From: Kingdonia uniflora
Taxonomy: Eukaryota; Streptophyta; Magnoliopsida; Ranunculales; Circaeasteraceae
Length of the DNA: 64,000 bases
Direction of reading: 5' to 3'
Assembly (NCBI GenBank): GCA_014058105.1
Contig: JACGCM010000933.1
Coordinates: 930,001 to 994,000, forward strand
Below, piece by piece: positions 22,778 to 33,229 of this stretch. The translations under genes were made by a program, and so were the position numbers. The notes below the pieces were generated by a model, which worked only from the letters and a program-made list of their open reading frames with translations, had not been told where the DNA came from and made no database searches. Each line of letters opens with the position of its first letter. The first letter of the stretch is position 1.

Positions 22778-23830
22778 TTGTTCTTATTCCTTGCCAGAAG
22801 ACGATCACAAGGAGGGAGTAGCGCGATTGTTTTTCAGAGACGTCTCTGGAGGTATTTTGGGCTCACTTCTTCTATTATTTATGATAGGGATAACCGCTTT
22901 TGGGGGCATTTCTGGAGATCGTTATGGGGGATGATGGACACTAAGTTGAAGATAAGTACCGATTTTCATCTGTAGACTGACGGACAAATAGATGTAGTTA
23001 ATCGCACTTTGGTACATTTATTACGAAGATTCCATTCTAAGCATCTTAAAACTTGGGATGAGAGTTTACCGTATTTTTAGTTTACGTTTAACCGGGCGAT
23101 TCATGGTTCCACTTTGAAGTCTCTATTTGAAGCTTGTTTGGGGTACTTGCTGCAAAGCCCTTTTGATTTGGCATTTAGTCTTGACGATAAGACGGTGTCA
23201 AAGAAGGAGGAAGAGGAGCAGGTTAAAGCTTAGCATTTCATTGAGAAGATAAGCAAGGTTCATGAGGTGGTTGAAGAACAGTTGAAGAAGACTCAGGCAA
23301 AGTATAAGGCACGACACGACAAGCATCGGGTTGAGTATACTTTTCAAGAGGGCGACCTGGTTTGGTTGCATTTGGGTAAGAAACGGCTTAAGGGGGAAGG
23401 TAAGAGGCTCAAACCTATCCGTTATGGTCTGTTTTTTATACTCAAGAAGATTGGTGATAGTCCTTTCCAGTTGGATTTGCCACCTTTCATGAAGATGTAT
23501 TCGGTGATTAATGCCGAGCATTTGAAGCTGTTTGAGCCGAAGACTCTACAATTGACACTCGCCTACCGTCAGTTGATGACTTATGGATGGAAAAAGAAGA
23601 TCCGTTGCAGGAGGATGGTATTCTGGAGAGGAAAGTTTATACTACAAGACGGGGGTGGTATTGAGTCGTTCCGAGTTGGGAAGAAAGGTAAATTACCTAG
23701 CAAATCGAAGTGGTACAGCAGGGAAATGGGCATCGCCACATTCCCACATCTCCAGCTCTTGCTTGAGCAGGAGCTCAAGGCTTCTAAAGGGGGAAGCCAT
23801 GATCCAGGAGGATCTGAAGAAGAAATGAAG
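22778..23830 (+). pseudogene. Gypsy integrase core and C-terminal domain
   Basis: The catalytic core is split over frames (RDVSGGILGS, IIYDRDNRFWGHFW, LSTDGQ-like), so the second acid (D in YDRDNRF) is visible. The C-terminal part (23267-23580) is open: EEQLKKTQAKYKARHDKHR, YTFQEGDLVWLHLGKKR, LKPIRYGLFFILKKIGDSPF and FMKMYSVINAEHLKLFEP, the GPF/Y-type module that follows plant gypsy integrases. The tail (PLQEDGILERKVYTTRRG and KSKWYSREMG in alternate frames) is the usual terminal segment before the polypurine tract. Confidence 0.7.
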
Positions 23831-24364
23831 TGTTTTCAATTTCTATTCGAACAAAATTGTTTTCTGTTCGAATACATTTTGGTCTGAGGTGTTTTATTCA
23901 AATAGATTAAAATCTATTTGAATACTTTTTATGTTCGAATACACTTTAGGTGTATTCGAATACATTTCGGCCTGAGGTGTTTTATTCGATATTTTTTTAT
24001 TCGAACAAAAACTTATTCTATTTGAACAGAGGCGCGATTCAGCTTTTCTCTTTAGGCGTTTAAGAGCATATTTGTTATATTTTGTAACTAGGACTTGTAA
24101 CCCTTATAAAAAGGGAAAGGCTGCGCATTGTTAGGTTATGTTAGATCCAGAGGAGTTCTAAGGAATAAGCATAGGGTTTAGAGTTGATTTATTGTAATTA
24201 CTTCGCTTATACAATTGAATCTCTTATTTTTCCCATCCAATTTGGCATTCGTCGTACTTTTCTACTAACTAGAGTTTCTCTATTGTATTGTAGATTATTA
24301 CAGAAGGTTAGAAACTATAGTTCTTCAGCTGGAGGAAAATTTAGGTTCTATTAATGTAATAACA
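23831..24364 (+). mobile_element. Gypsy 3' LTR
   Basis: 534 bp, placed from TGTTTTCAATTTC to GTAATAACA, right after a polypurine stretch (GAAGAAGAAATGAAG, 23816-23830). A TATA box in CCCTTATAAAAAGGG lies at about 24099-24113. The first 170 bp carry repeated TTCGAA-containing motifs, including an imperfect palindrome at 23932-23963 (GTTCGAATACAC, spacer, GTGTATTCGAATAC). No 5' copy is in the window, so the ends rest on TG/CA and the polypurine tract only. Confidence 0.6.
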
Positions 24365-24762
24365 TAGACCCATCAACATAAGCCTAACCATAGTACCAGT
24401 TAATCCCTCTCTTATTGTCATCAACGGTATCATAGCAATTAAAGGTAGAATATTGTAAATCAAATTGAAACGAAGTAGAAGTATGAGAGTATATCGAATT
24501 CAACTACGAAACAACCAATTAAGAGAAAGTTGACCTCAATCTAAATCTTCTGGCAAACCTCAAAGAACAAAAAGAAACCTATGCAAAAGAAATAATAACA
24601 AAAATGCAAGAAATTCTAAAAAACGAGGAAAATCATACCATTTACTAATGCAGGTTCTAGAATTAGAGAGAAGCTAAGACCAATTTGGGTTTGGTTACAG
24701 TATATCACAGCTAATGATCTTCTTCTTCCCAATGCAGGTTCTGGAAACAGAGAGGCATAACA

Positions 24763-24838
24763 ACAAGTGAACAAATGTAGTTATTTGAGAATATTCAAAT
24801 GCTTTTTATATAAACAAAACTTCTATGAGAGAATACGG
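24763..24838 (+). repeat. Direct repeat copy 1 (about 75 bp)
   Basis: Shares nearly all positions with 25057-25131, including TTTGAGAATATTCAAATGC and TTCTATGAGAGAATA; separated by about 294 bp. Confidence 0.75.
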
Positions 24839-25056
24839 TTTAAACAAGGAAGAATTGGATATTAGAAGTTCATCTCCTTCCCTCCATCCTCTTACTTATC
24901 TCATCTATTATACGCCCCTCTCTTCTTTCTAAGAATTGTAACTAGAAGCAAACTCACAGACAGTGATGACTCTAGAAAGGTAATATAGTCGAGAAACAGA
25001 AAAGTGTATCAAGAACAAAATTATAAGATACATGATACTTGTTTCTTGATAACCAG

Positions 25057-25131
25057 CAAGTGAACAAATATAGTGGTTTGAGAATATTCAAATGCTTTTT
25101 AAATAAACAGAACTTCTATGAGAGAATATGG
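25057..25131 (+). repeat. Direct repeat copy 2 (about 75 bp)
   Basis: Second copy of the 24763-24838 segment, with a handful of substitutions and an AAATAAACAGAAC variant in the middle. Confidence 0.75.
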
Positions 25132-25786
25132 TGGTTGTGGGGAGAGAAATAAAAGACTTACAAAGTCAGATCTATTGATCAGTAGGTCCAACCATAGTAA
25201 ACTTGTTGCAATATACATGCGACACAATATGAACAATTTGAATGAGATAAGAGTAATGGTGGCTTGATTAAATTACCTGTGAGACCCTTTCATTTTTGCT
25301 TGCTTTACTTTCTTGGTAAATCTGACTCGATGAGATCCATCCTCAAAATATACTGCAATACACCCATCAAGCAGATAACTCTAATTGGGTCTTTGTTTTA
25401 CATGATAGTGAAGACTGCGGAAAAGATCTGCCAAATTCCTTGGGAGGTCAAGACCACTTCATTTTTTATGACGGATCCCTGGCAACCCATCTGTTTATTT
25501 TAGCAAGTAGAAGTTGCACTGTTTGGCTTAGAGATTTGCGCTAAGCTTTCTTGCAGCGACGATGGTGAAGGGTAAGGTGAAGTGAGCCTGTAATGGTATT
25601 AGCCTAGCTAAAAGACCTTACTTCTCTGCTATGAAAGCATCTCCCTTTAACCCCAACAAAAATTGCAGCTAAAGAAACCAAGGAAAAAGCATAAATTGTA
25701 CCAGTTTTAATGACGATTGAAAAGCACATGCATATGCTTAGAAATTTGAGTGTTGGTAGTATCAAAAGAGGTAAAAACATTAAGAG

Positions 25787-26371
25787 TGTTGGGAAATCAC
25801 GACTTTATCACTATGTGTAATTTGACGATAAGCAAGAAAAATTTAACGACAAATAAACTAGCAAGCAATCAAAGACAAAGACAACAAACGATTTTTACGT
25901 GGAAACCCTTCAACGTGAAAGGGAAAAACTATGGGGCAAATCTGAATCTTATATATCAATAAACAGATTACAAACGTCCTCAATCGTGAGGGCTACAAGA
26001 AAATTCAGCACCTTGTATGCCCAAACAAGAACTACTAATTGTTGTTTACCTTCAACTTGAAAGAACGCCTTCAATCCCCTTTCTGTTGACAAACTCGTTG
26101 GAGAACACCTTCTTTTGTTGCTTGATCGGAGCACAAAGAATACTTGAATTGATTCCTCTCTTCACCTCATACCAATGGAGGTGGATTACTTTCTTCAAGT
26201 TAGATTTTTCCCAAAGCTCTCTCTCTCTCTCTATTTCTATAACTTTCTCCAAGAGTACACACCACCATTATAAAAGACAAGGCTTTTCTAGAAGTCTCCA
26301 TTTACTTTTTTCAAGATAAGAACTAAGCCCATTAAGTTTATGGGCCACATCATGGGTTGGACTACCCAACA
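25787..26371 (-). mobile_element. Copia-type 3' LTR
   Basis: 585 bp. On the plus strand it opens TGTTGGGAAATCACG and closes GACTACCCAACA, giving 7-bp inverted ends (TGTTGGG/CCCAACA). On the minus strand it directly follows a polypurine tract, GGAGGGGGAGAT (26372-26383), so it is the 3' LTR of a minus-strand element. It contains CT-rich microsatellite sequence at about 26216-26235. Confidence 0.8.
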
Positions 26372-26383
26372 ATCTCCCCCTCC

Positions 26384-26860
26384 AACATATGAGGGCTTCC
26401 CCTTGCCAAGGAGGTAAACCCACTTGTATTAACAAGTATCCATACCGGCTAAGTGGTACGAAGGGTGAACGGTTGATTAGATAACAAGCGGTACGCATAG
26501 CTTCCCCCCAAAATGGTTTTGGTAATTTTGCACAAGCTAGCATACTTCTAATCCTCTCCACGATAGTTTGGTTCATCCTTTCGGCCACTTTATTAAGTTG
26601 AGGAAACCGTACATTGGTACCTAATACCATATTCACCAAGATAATTTGAGAACTCCTTGGATTTATGTTTACCCCCGTTGTCGTTGTCGGTATGAAGACA
26701 CTTGAGAAGCTTTCCAGTTTGCAGCTCAACCATGGCATGGAACATCTTGAAAATACCAAACACCTCATCTTTGGTCTTCATAGCATAAACCCATATCATT
26801 CTCGAAGCATCATCAATAATACACCTAATGTTTCCAACATAGAGTATAATTATTTGATAA
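26384..26860 (-). pseudogene. Copia integrase fragment
   Basis: Two overlapping minus-strand frames give SRMIWVYAMKTKDEVFGIFK, VELQTGKLLKCLHTDNDN, VAERMNQTIVERIRSMLACA and PFWGEAMRTACYLINRSPFV. This is the Ty1/copia integrase core: LHTDN carries the second acid and VAERMN the catalytic Glu. There is a frameshift near 26600. RT and RNase H are absent: the integrase runs almost directly into the polypurine tract, so the element is internally deleted. The left LTR lies beyond the breakpoint at about 26860 and is missing. Confidence 0.8.
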
Positions 26861-28120
26861 TATAATGAAGATCCATCAATAATACACCTTTATTCATGTT
26901 TGTTCCATATTTTTATTACCTAGGCTCTTGAATTAAAATGTTAACTAAAACCAACTTTTAATAGTATGAAAGCTAGATCCACAATACATAGAGATGGCAA
27001 CCGCAAATAACTGAAGGTGAGCCATTTGATGCCCTTAGTATGCTGACGGATGTGAATCATGTCAAAAAAGATTTGCATTGTAGTTTTACTAAAATGCAAC
27101 TAAGATTTTGATGAACGGCAAACATATTATATACTTAAACTGCACGTCTTTTGATGAACTTTAGCCTATTATATGATAATCACTAGTTATCAGTATCAAA
27201 TACCTAAAACTTCTTAGGACACATACATTCTTAATTAAGTGTACAAATATTAAGATGACTCCACTGCTCGCTGGAAATCATCAACTATTATTTTAATCCT
27301 TAGGGTGTTTTCATCCTTAAGTTATTCTTATCACAGAAATTAAAACCAATTGGAAACTTAAATGAGAAGACAAAGAAACCTAATATAAAAAAATCCAAGA
27401 TAAAATTTGAAACATACCGAAGATGATGGGACCATTGAAATCTGAAGGACGGTGAGTCCAATTCGATGGAAGAGATAAGAGATGTGATTGTAGTTTTTGG
27501 CGAAGAAAATAGCAAATGGATTGATGAATTCAAATTTGTCTGATTATACACCTGATTGAAGCCAAATCCTTCCATTTTCAATTGAGGGATTCCACTAGTG
27601 ATCCCTTGATTTCATTTCAATTTGATGGAGCCATAACACAAAGAATTGAACTGAAATCTCCCAATTTTTTGAGAAGAGGAGATATTTACTCTGATCTTCA
27701 CTTCAACCCAAGTGAGAAGTTAAGCAAACATGATCCATATGAGAAAAAGGAGACATTAGAGAGAAAAGGGGAGGGTTGTTTTGCTAGAAATCACTATGCT
27801 TAAGTTCTCCTCTTTTACTTTTTTTTTTAAGAGGAGACCCCAACAGAATTTCGGAAACTATGGCTATGCTTGGTTCACGCCACGTGAATGCAAACGGACG
27901 CCCTTGCGGTGCTTAGCACTTACGGGCTGATTGGTTGGACCCCTGCACTCACTTGCATTGCACCATGTTGCATTAAGTTAAACAAACCCTTTACAAATCC
28001 CCTGCACCCTACTAAAGGTGAAACTCCACTGCACCACCTTGCCTTTCAACGGATTTGAGAATCGCGGAAAAAAAAAAAAAAAACCAAAACCAAAATCCAA
28101 AAAAATAAAATAAATTGTAG
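26861..28120. other. Intergenic region, no supported gene
   Basis: Opposed frames at 27300-27581 (minus) and 27582-27803 (plus) have no recognisable motifs or splice context, and I do not call them. At about 27860-28010 a GC-richer stretch with CACTCACTTGCATTGCACC-like repetition may be the edge of a small DNA transposon. A poly-A run lies at 28065-28082. Confidence 0.4.
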
Positions 28121-28171
28121 ATCTCTCTTTTGTTCTCTAAAGTCTCCAGATCTATTTCTCCAATCTCCATT

Positions 28172-28212
28172 AATGGAGGTTTGGATTTCTCAAGAGCATC
28201 CAAAGGTACAAC

Positions 28213-28244
<32 letters not shown>

Positions 28245-28408
28245 TATCTTTCCTTCAATGGGTCTCTGATTTCAGTTGTTTGGCAGATTATATTGTTAAA
28301 GCATTGAATTTGCGCGATTCATCGATTCCGTGCAGTTCGACATTGAGTTCGCTCTCTCGTTCTAACAATCAAACTTTTCTCCTTTGCAAGCTATGGATAT
28401 GGAGGTAA
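28172..28408 (+). CDS. Possible host gene 5' exons (unrecognised)
   Basis: A short frame before 28206 ends in AAAG, followed by a donor-like GTACAA, then a C-run and CT microsatellite typical of plant leader introns. A TTTCAG acceptor at about 28276 leads to an open stretch with ADYIVKALNLRDSSIPCSST and SRSNNQTFLLCKLWIW, ending at an in-frame TAA 28406-28408 or at a GTAAAT donor just before it. I do not recognise the protein. The splice-like borders and lack of repeat similarity suggest a host transcript, but this could be non-coding leader. Confidence 0.25.
28208..28243. repeat. Poly-C and CT microsatellite
   Basis: A run of about 14 C followed by about ten CT dinucleotides, just inside the putative first intron. 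Confidence 0.9.
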
Positions 28409-28429
28409 ATCATGATTTATTTGTACATT

Positions 28430-29100
28430 TTCATAGATTTGAGATTGATTGATGTTTGCTTGTTCTATATGGCCCCTCTTATCATTGTTTATGTGTATTT
28501 GATTTGTACTTCTTATTTAGATTGATGGGTATTAGTAAATTTTGTTTAGAGTTGTTGGAGTTTGATTTTTGATTATTGGGATTTTAGGAAATTGGAAGAT
28601 GTGGGGTGATGGGGTGGCTGAATTTGGTGATTAAGGTGTTGGGGTTTTGGTTTACATTATTAGATATTCCTTTTAGTTTGATTCCCCCTTTGCATAACCT
28701 ATTTGTTTGAGTAATGAGTGAATCTAAACATGAATTGGAAATATATCATATATGAATTTATTGCTATGAAGTAGTATATTTATAATATACGAGAAGAGGT
28801 TATGAAGGTTGAGGGTTACATGAGCACTTTCTTCGTAATGCTTGGTATATCATGATGCGCGATCCTGTTGAATTGCAATTATTCATGGCGGGTGATGTGA
28901 AAGATAAGAAGATGGTGCTAGATGGATATCCACATCAGATATATGAATGAGGTAACTACCACCGAGTTTATTTTTTGTTGTATTATCGTTTATCACTGAT
29001 TATTTATCCTTGTATTGATGTTAATGGTCCTTATAATTATTTTATTGATACTCACATTAGTGATTTACATGAAGCTTGTTAGCCTCCTTGAACTGTCTGT
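28430..29100. other. Intergenic or intronic region
   Basis: AT-rich. One frame at about 28820-28950 reads HEHFLRNAWYIMMRDPVELQ and LDGYPHQIYE, which looks protein-like but is short, has no clear splice borders, and matches nothing I recognise. Confidence 0.3.
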
Positions 29101-29126
29101 TATTAGTCACAAAGCATGAAGTTTAG

Positions 29127-29290
29127 CCTTTATAAGATAATGCTATTGGTCACAAAATTGTCTGTTATTAGTCTTTATAAGATAACTGTTATTACAGAAC
29201 ACCTTTATAAGATAACTGTTATTACAGGACACCTTTATAAGATAATGTTTACAAAACACCTTTATACAACAGAACACCTTCTTTATAAGC
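29127..29290. repeat. Short tandem repeat, about 30-bp unit
   Basis: The motif ACCTTTATAAGATAACTGTTATTACAG-like recurs with starts at about 29128, 29173, 29203, 29233, 29260 and 29280. The middle copies are spaced exactly 30 bp; outer copies are degenerate. No unique spacers, so it is not a CRISPR. Confidence 0.75.
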
Positions 29291-29748
29291 ATGTAATCTT
29301 TCATTGGAGAATCTGCAGGACTTGATTGTACTAGTTCTGGGAAGTGTTCAATGGTTGAGAGGAAAAAGTCCTTAGTTGCCACTTGGGATCGCATCTTACA
29401 AGTATGCAGAAGACTGGATTTTTTTCCAACACGCTATAACATGGCAGCAACAACTATGATATTGATATTTAGTTGATAGATGTTTAAGTGTAAAACCATG
29501 CTCTGGGCTCATGTTAGCATATTTTTAAAGAGTGGCAAACTTGTAATTAAATCTTCAAGTGCATGTTAGCCATCTCCTTCCATCATCAAGGGCATTCTTG
29601 TAATGATTATTTTCAGCCGTTGATGATGAGTTAGCCCAACCGTTCGATCTAGTTGCATACTACTTTTGGGTAAGCATGTTTTACTGTAGCAGTTTCAAGT
29701 ATTAGCCGCTTTCCTTTTATAGTAATTTTCTGGGTTTGAGATCTAAGC

Positions 29749-30159
29749 ATGATTGAGGACGAACTCGGGGAGAGGGCGATGCCCCCGTCCAGTGGGACTG
29801 GAGCTACCGAGTTACATACCACTATAGCTAACACTCAATCCCTTCCAGATCATGGAGTCCTGTTGAGACGTTACACAACGACTGAATTGGTACAACTTTC
29901 AAGGGGTCAAGCTCTAAAGAAGAGTGACGGGGAGGTCTCTGAAGATATGAAACAAGTAGCAAGGATACTTCTGGATACCAGAATCAAAGAGATGCCTTTA
30001 GAGGAAAGGGAAAAGTTCATTCTAGAGCTGAAAAATGGGAAGAGTTCTCCAACAACAAACGTCAAAATGCATCACTCTCATTTTTGTGAGCAAAGGGCAG
30101 CAAGAAATGAGAACGTACAGAGTGAGGCTAGCTCTCAGGGGAACTTCAGTGGAAATTGA
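29749..30159 (+). CDS. Unrecognised hydrophilic ORF
   Basis: An uninterrupted 136-codon frame from ATG 29749 to TGA 30157-30159. It is acidic at the start (MIEDELGERAMPPSSG), then has ELVQLSRGQALKKSDGEVSE, DMKQVARILLDTRIKEMPLE and EREKFILELKN, a probable helical region. In-frame-shifted coding-like sequence continues to about 30330 (DDEKALAQQILEERVQKAKA), so the real gene was longer and is broken. It ends shortly before the truncated LTR of T4. It could be a retroelement gag or leader ORF or a host fragment; I cannot decide. Confidence 0.35.
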   Translation: MIEDELGERAMPPSSGTGATELHTTIANTQSLPDHGVLLRRYTTTELVQLSRGQALKKSDGEVSEDMKQVARILLDTRIKEMPLEEREKFILELKNGKSSPTTNVKMHHSHFCEQRAARNENVQSEASSQGNFSGN

Positions 30160-30576
30160 TCTAAGGTGTCGGAGTTACTCAGGGGAGAGACTTTGGTCAA
30201 CTTAATTGATTTGCAAAAATTCCTGGAGACAAGAGCCCAATGAAAAACGATGCTCCAATCACGGATGACGAGAAAGCATTAGCTCAACAAATACTAGAGG
30301 AAAGAGTGCAAAAAGCCAAAGCTACTCTTCCAAACTCTAACACCCAACCCATCAGTGACACAGTGGAGGCAAGTCAAAAAAGACAATGGATGCTTTAAAG
30401 GCCTATGCTGATCAGAGTTCTCCTGCTGACAATTATGCTACACGAAGTACTGTGCCTGAGCTTAAGATGTCCAACACTGACCTTATATGGGCTAATGTTC
30501 CAGTACAAAGGATTGAGGTAGAGGAAGAGCAACCTGGATGTAAGCAAGGGAAGGGGGTGCAATGTGCTTGTGTTAT

Positions 30577-30824
30577 CTCATTTACGTGATCAAAAACATT
30601 TCTATATTCTAGAGATCACTTGTAATAAAGATATCCACTCCAAGTAATAAAGATACTTTTACAAAAATCATCTATACGAGGTCGTGATTTTTTACCTGTT
30701 CAGAGGTTTTCCACGCTATAAACACCTGTATCTAATTCTTGCTTTATATTAGCATATTGTTACAGGATTATTGGTGTGATAGCTAATTTCTAATCGTATC
30801 GAGCTACGGAATTTGGCCATTTCA
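30577..30824 (+). mobile_element. T4 5' LTR, 3' portion only
   Basis: About 248 bp matching the last part of the 3' LTR (44118-44365): AGAGATCACTTGTAATAAAG, ATATCCACTCCAAG, GTGGTTTTTTACC-like, TTTTCCACGC and GAATTTGGCCATT. It ends TTCA (TTACA-like) directly before the PBS. The first roughly 330 bp of the LTR, including the TATA box, are missing; other sequence joins at about 30577. Confidence 0.85.
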
Positions 30825-30842
30825 TTTGGCGCCATCTGTGGG
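30825..30842 (+). other. T4 primer binding site
   Basis: TTTGGCGCCATCTGTGGG immediately follows the LTR end. It is similar to the T1 PBS and of the TGGCGCC type found in plant Tat/Athila elements. Confidence 0.8.
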
Positions 30843-30899
30843 AAAGATTGCATTTCCACGATACCCTAAGGCAGTCTTTCATTACAATTTCCAACTAAG

Positions 30900-32097
30900 G
30901 TTTCTTCCAGACGACAGGCCGCAGGAACTCAGCTTGAAAATTTTGTAGATTCGGGATAACTCACCGAGTTAAGGGCGAATCTCCACGCAGAGGCAGAGAA
31001 ATGCGCAGAGCTCGAACTTCAATTGATAAAGGGTCTCGAGCTTCGAGTGAAAGAGCTCGATGTAGAACGACAAGCTCGTTTGACAGCGCTCAAATGACAC
31101 AAAGATTAGATAATGACGATACAGACTGTACTCAAGGCTATGCAAAATACTCAGCAAGCTCCCCCAGCTAGGGATCACGATCAACTTCCAGAGACCTCTC
31201 GCATTTCGGCAAGGGAAAGGTTGGGACCTCGGGGAGTCACCAGTAAAGAAATCTCCAGAAATCTATCACATGGACTACAACCCTCCATCCATTTGGGGGG
31301 AGAAGTCCAATCAGAAGTCTGTCGGGGTTACCAGATTCCCATCTATCAGATGGAAGACCAGTGACCTCTCTGTCAGATTCTAGCACGAGATCGCTTGTGT
31401 GAAGGTACGGGAACTCATCATCCCCTGCCTGCACGTCAAACAATTCAACCAGTACGTCATTACGTTACAAAAGTACATATGGATCAATAAATTAAGGAGC
31501 TGATCGAGACACAAGTTCTGGGTATTACCGGCGACACCACGATGTTACAAGGAAGTCTGATTGCCAAAGAACTATTCGATATGAAAATACCAAAAGGTTT
31601 CCATACTCCCCAAATTCATAAGTACAAAGGTACAGACCCGAAGGAGCATATTCAGCAATACTGCGATTCATTATGGTTGTACTCCAATCTCAACCACATT
31701 CTCTATCGTCTGTTTGCCACAAGTTTACAGGAAGAGCCACTCCGATGGTACCACTCTCTTCCTGAAGAATCTATCTATACATTTGATCAGATGTAGAAGC
31801 AGTTCATCAAAACATATTCCCACAACAGTGATAAATAGGAGAACTTGTATTCTCTTATCGGTCTTAAGCAGTCACATGGAGAAAAGCTTCAATATTTTTC
31901 AAAGAAATTTCTAGAGCTCGCAAGAAAGGTGGATAACCTCGACCAAAAGACAGTTGTAACCACTTTCACCAATGCTCTCCGGCTCGATTGCAAAGCCAAG
32001 GAATACCTCTTCCTTAACAAACCTACGACATTAGAGGAGATGATCACCAAGGTGAACAGTTACGTCTACTTGGAGAGGATGATGTCAGATAGATAAA
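30900..32097 (+). pseudogene. T4 gag
   Basis: The N-terminal coiled region (about 30960-31090) reads ELRANLHAEAEKCAELELQL-like and ELRVKELDVERQARLTAL. The capsid-like core, in a frame open from 31542, has ELFDMKIPKGFHTPQIHKYK, DPKEHIQQYCDSLWLYSN, ATSLQEEPLRWYHSLPEE and KLQYFSKKFLELARKVDNLD, matching the retrotransposon gag family. TAG and TGA codons fall at about 31795 and 31837, then the frame reopens to 32096 (TLEEMITKVNSYVYLERM). A zinc-knuckle region should follow at 32100-32560 but is degraded. Confidence 0.75.
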
Positions 32098-32639
32098 AGA
32101 CTACTAAGTCTGTCCTCTCCTCCAATTTCCCGTCTGCATAACGGATCAGTGAGCCCAAGGAGGAACAAAGGGATCATAAATGCACCAAGGGAAACACTGA
32201 GTAACCTCGGAGAAGTAGCCCACAAAAAAAACTCGTCCTCCCAAAGCTGAATGTCTGAGTCTCCACACTTTTTCCACTACTGTTAAAAGACCCGGTCTAC
32301 CGTGCCCCTCGACCACTAGAGCCCATCGTGAATCGACCATTTTACCTATACCATAAGGTAAATCATTATTCTACTGACAATTGCTATGCTATACAGCGGA
32401 TGCTCGAGCTCATTTTCAAGGAAGGACGGATGCTCGAATGTATCATTGTCCTGAAGTCATATAAAGATTGTAACTACAAGAAATAACTCGAAGATGTTCA
32501 GGTCAATGACAGAGCTGAGGAGAAGCATTTCTACTATATGCACCTCAGCTACATGATCAAAATCAACCAGATCATCAAAGCGCCGGATGCTCTCAGAATG
32601 CTATGATCTCACACCTCTAGACAAAGAAGCCAAACTTCT

Positions 32640-33090
32640 TCCTGAGTCGAGCAATCACTGACTCAAAATCTCTTTTGAGGATTACGATACCAGCCACGTT
32701 AAATTTTCGCATCATGATGTGTTAGTCATAATGCTCAAGATGAAGCAGTTCGTCATGCATACAATGATGATCAATACTGAAAGCGGTATCAAAATTTTGC
32801 TTCAGAGTACGATTGACAATATGGGTTTGGCCAGCCAAGTAATTCAGAGTATCACAGATATCAGTAGGTTCAATGGCTCTAGGGAGAAACGAGTAGGCAA
32901 TATTATCTTACCTATTATCGCAGGACCAACTACTATCGACGTCATTTTCTACGTCATCAATGCCAAGTCTCTCTATCTTGGGATCATGGGCCGCTCCTGG
33001 ATACACAATATGGAAGCAATTGCTTCCACCTATCATCAAACACTCCGGTTCAAGTACGATAGCGGTATTTACGAGATCAGAGGTAGTTAA
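32640..33090 (+). pseudogene. T4 aspartic protease, active site lost
   Basis: ISFEDYDTSHVKFSHHDVLV leads into MHTMMINTESGIKILL. T1 has LLVDTGSAADMLF here, so the catalytic Asp is Asn and the Gly is Glu. Downstream, FNGSREKRVGNIILPIIAG, FYVINAKSLYLGIMGRSWIH and EAIASTYHQTLRFKY match the C-terminal half of Tat proteases. The frame is open from 32719 to 33090, but the enzyme would be inactive. Confidence 0.75.
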
Positions 33091-33229
33091 AAACTTTCTT
33101 GAGGTTGTAAAAATACTGTCTCTGCCATCTTAGATACTTCAGACAGATTGGCCGCATAGCAATTATAAAAAGTTGATCACCTCGGCGGCCAATTACCTAT
33201 AGAGGAGCCCACAGAATATATCAACATTG

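Larger units (their letters stand above)
22008..24364 (+). mobile_element. Ty3/gypsy element 3' half (RNase H to LTR)
   Basis: Plus-strand remnant. RNase H: GAVRNYPTYDKEFYALY, SDHKPL and RHMKWISYIQQFTLLIKYK. Integrase: RETHCSRVAGHFG-like zinc-binding region (about 22480-22560), then SSIIYDRDNRFWGHFWRSLW and a TDGQIDVVNRTL region (about 22975-23010). The N-terminal half of pol and gag are absent; the first recognisable residue is about 10 bp from the PPR gene. It differs from the Tat elements in having one RNase H and in the C-terminal tail type. Many stops and frameshifts. Confidence 0.75.
24365..25786. other. Intergenic region with a dispersed direct repeat
   Basis: No credible gene. A roughly 75-bp segment is present twice, at 24763-24838 and 25057-25131 (CAAGTGAACAAAT...GAGAATATTCAAATGC...CTATGAGAGAATA). 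A shorter pair, ATGCAGGTTCTAG and ATGCAGGTTCTGG, lies at 24648 and 24731. The short frame at 25264-25503 has no features of a protein. Confidence 0.5.

Noticed and set aside
27300..27803. Opposed frames at 27300-27581 (minus) and 27582-27803 (plus)
   Set aside because: No motifs, no splice context, low complexity in the minus frame; not supportable as genes.
29127..29290. CRISPR-like spacing of short repeats
   Set aside because: Units are contiguous with no unique spacers and the setting is a plant nuclear genome; it is a simple tandem repeat.
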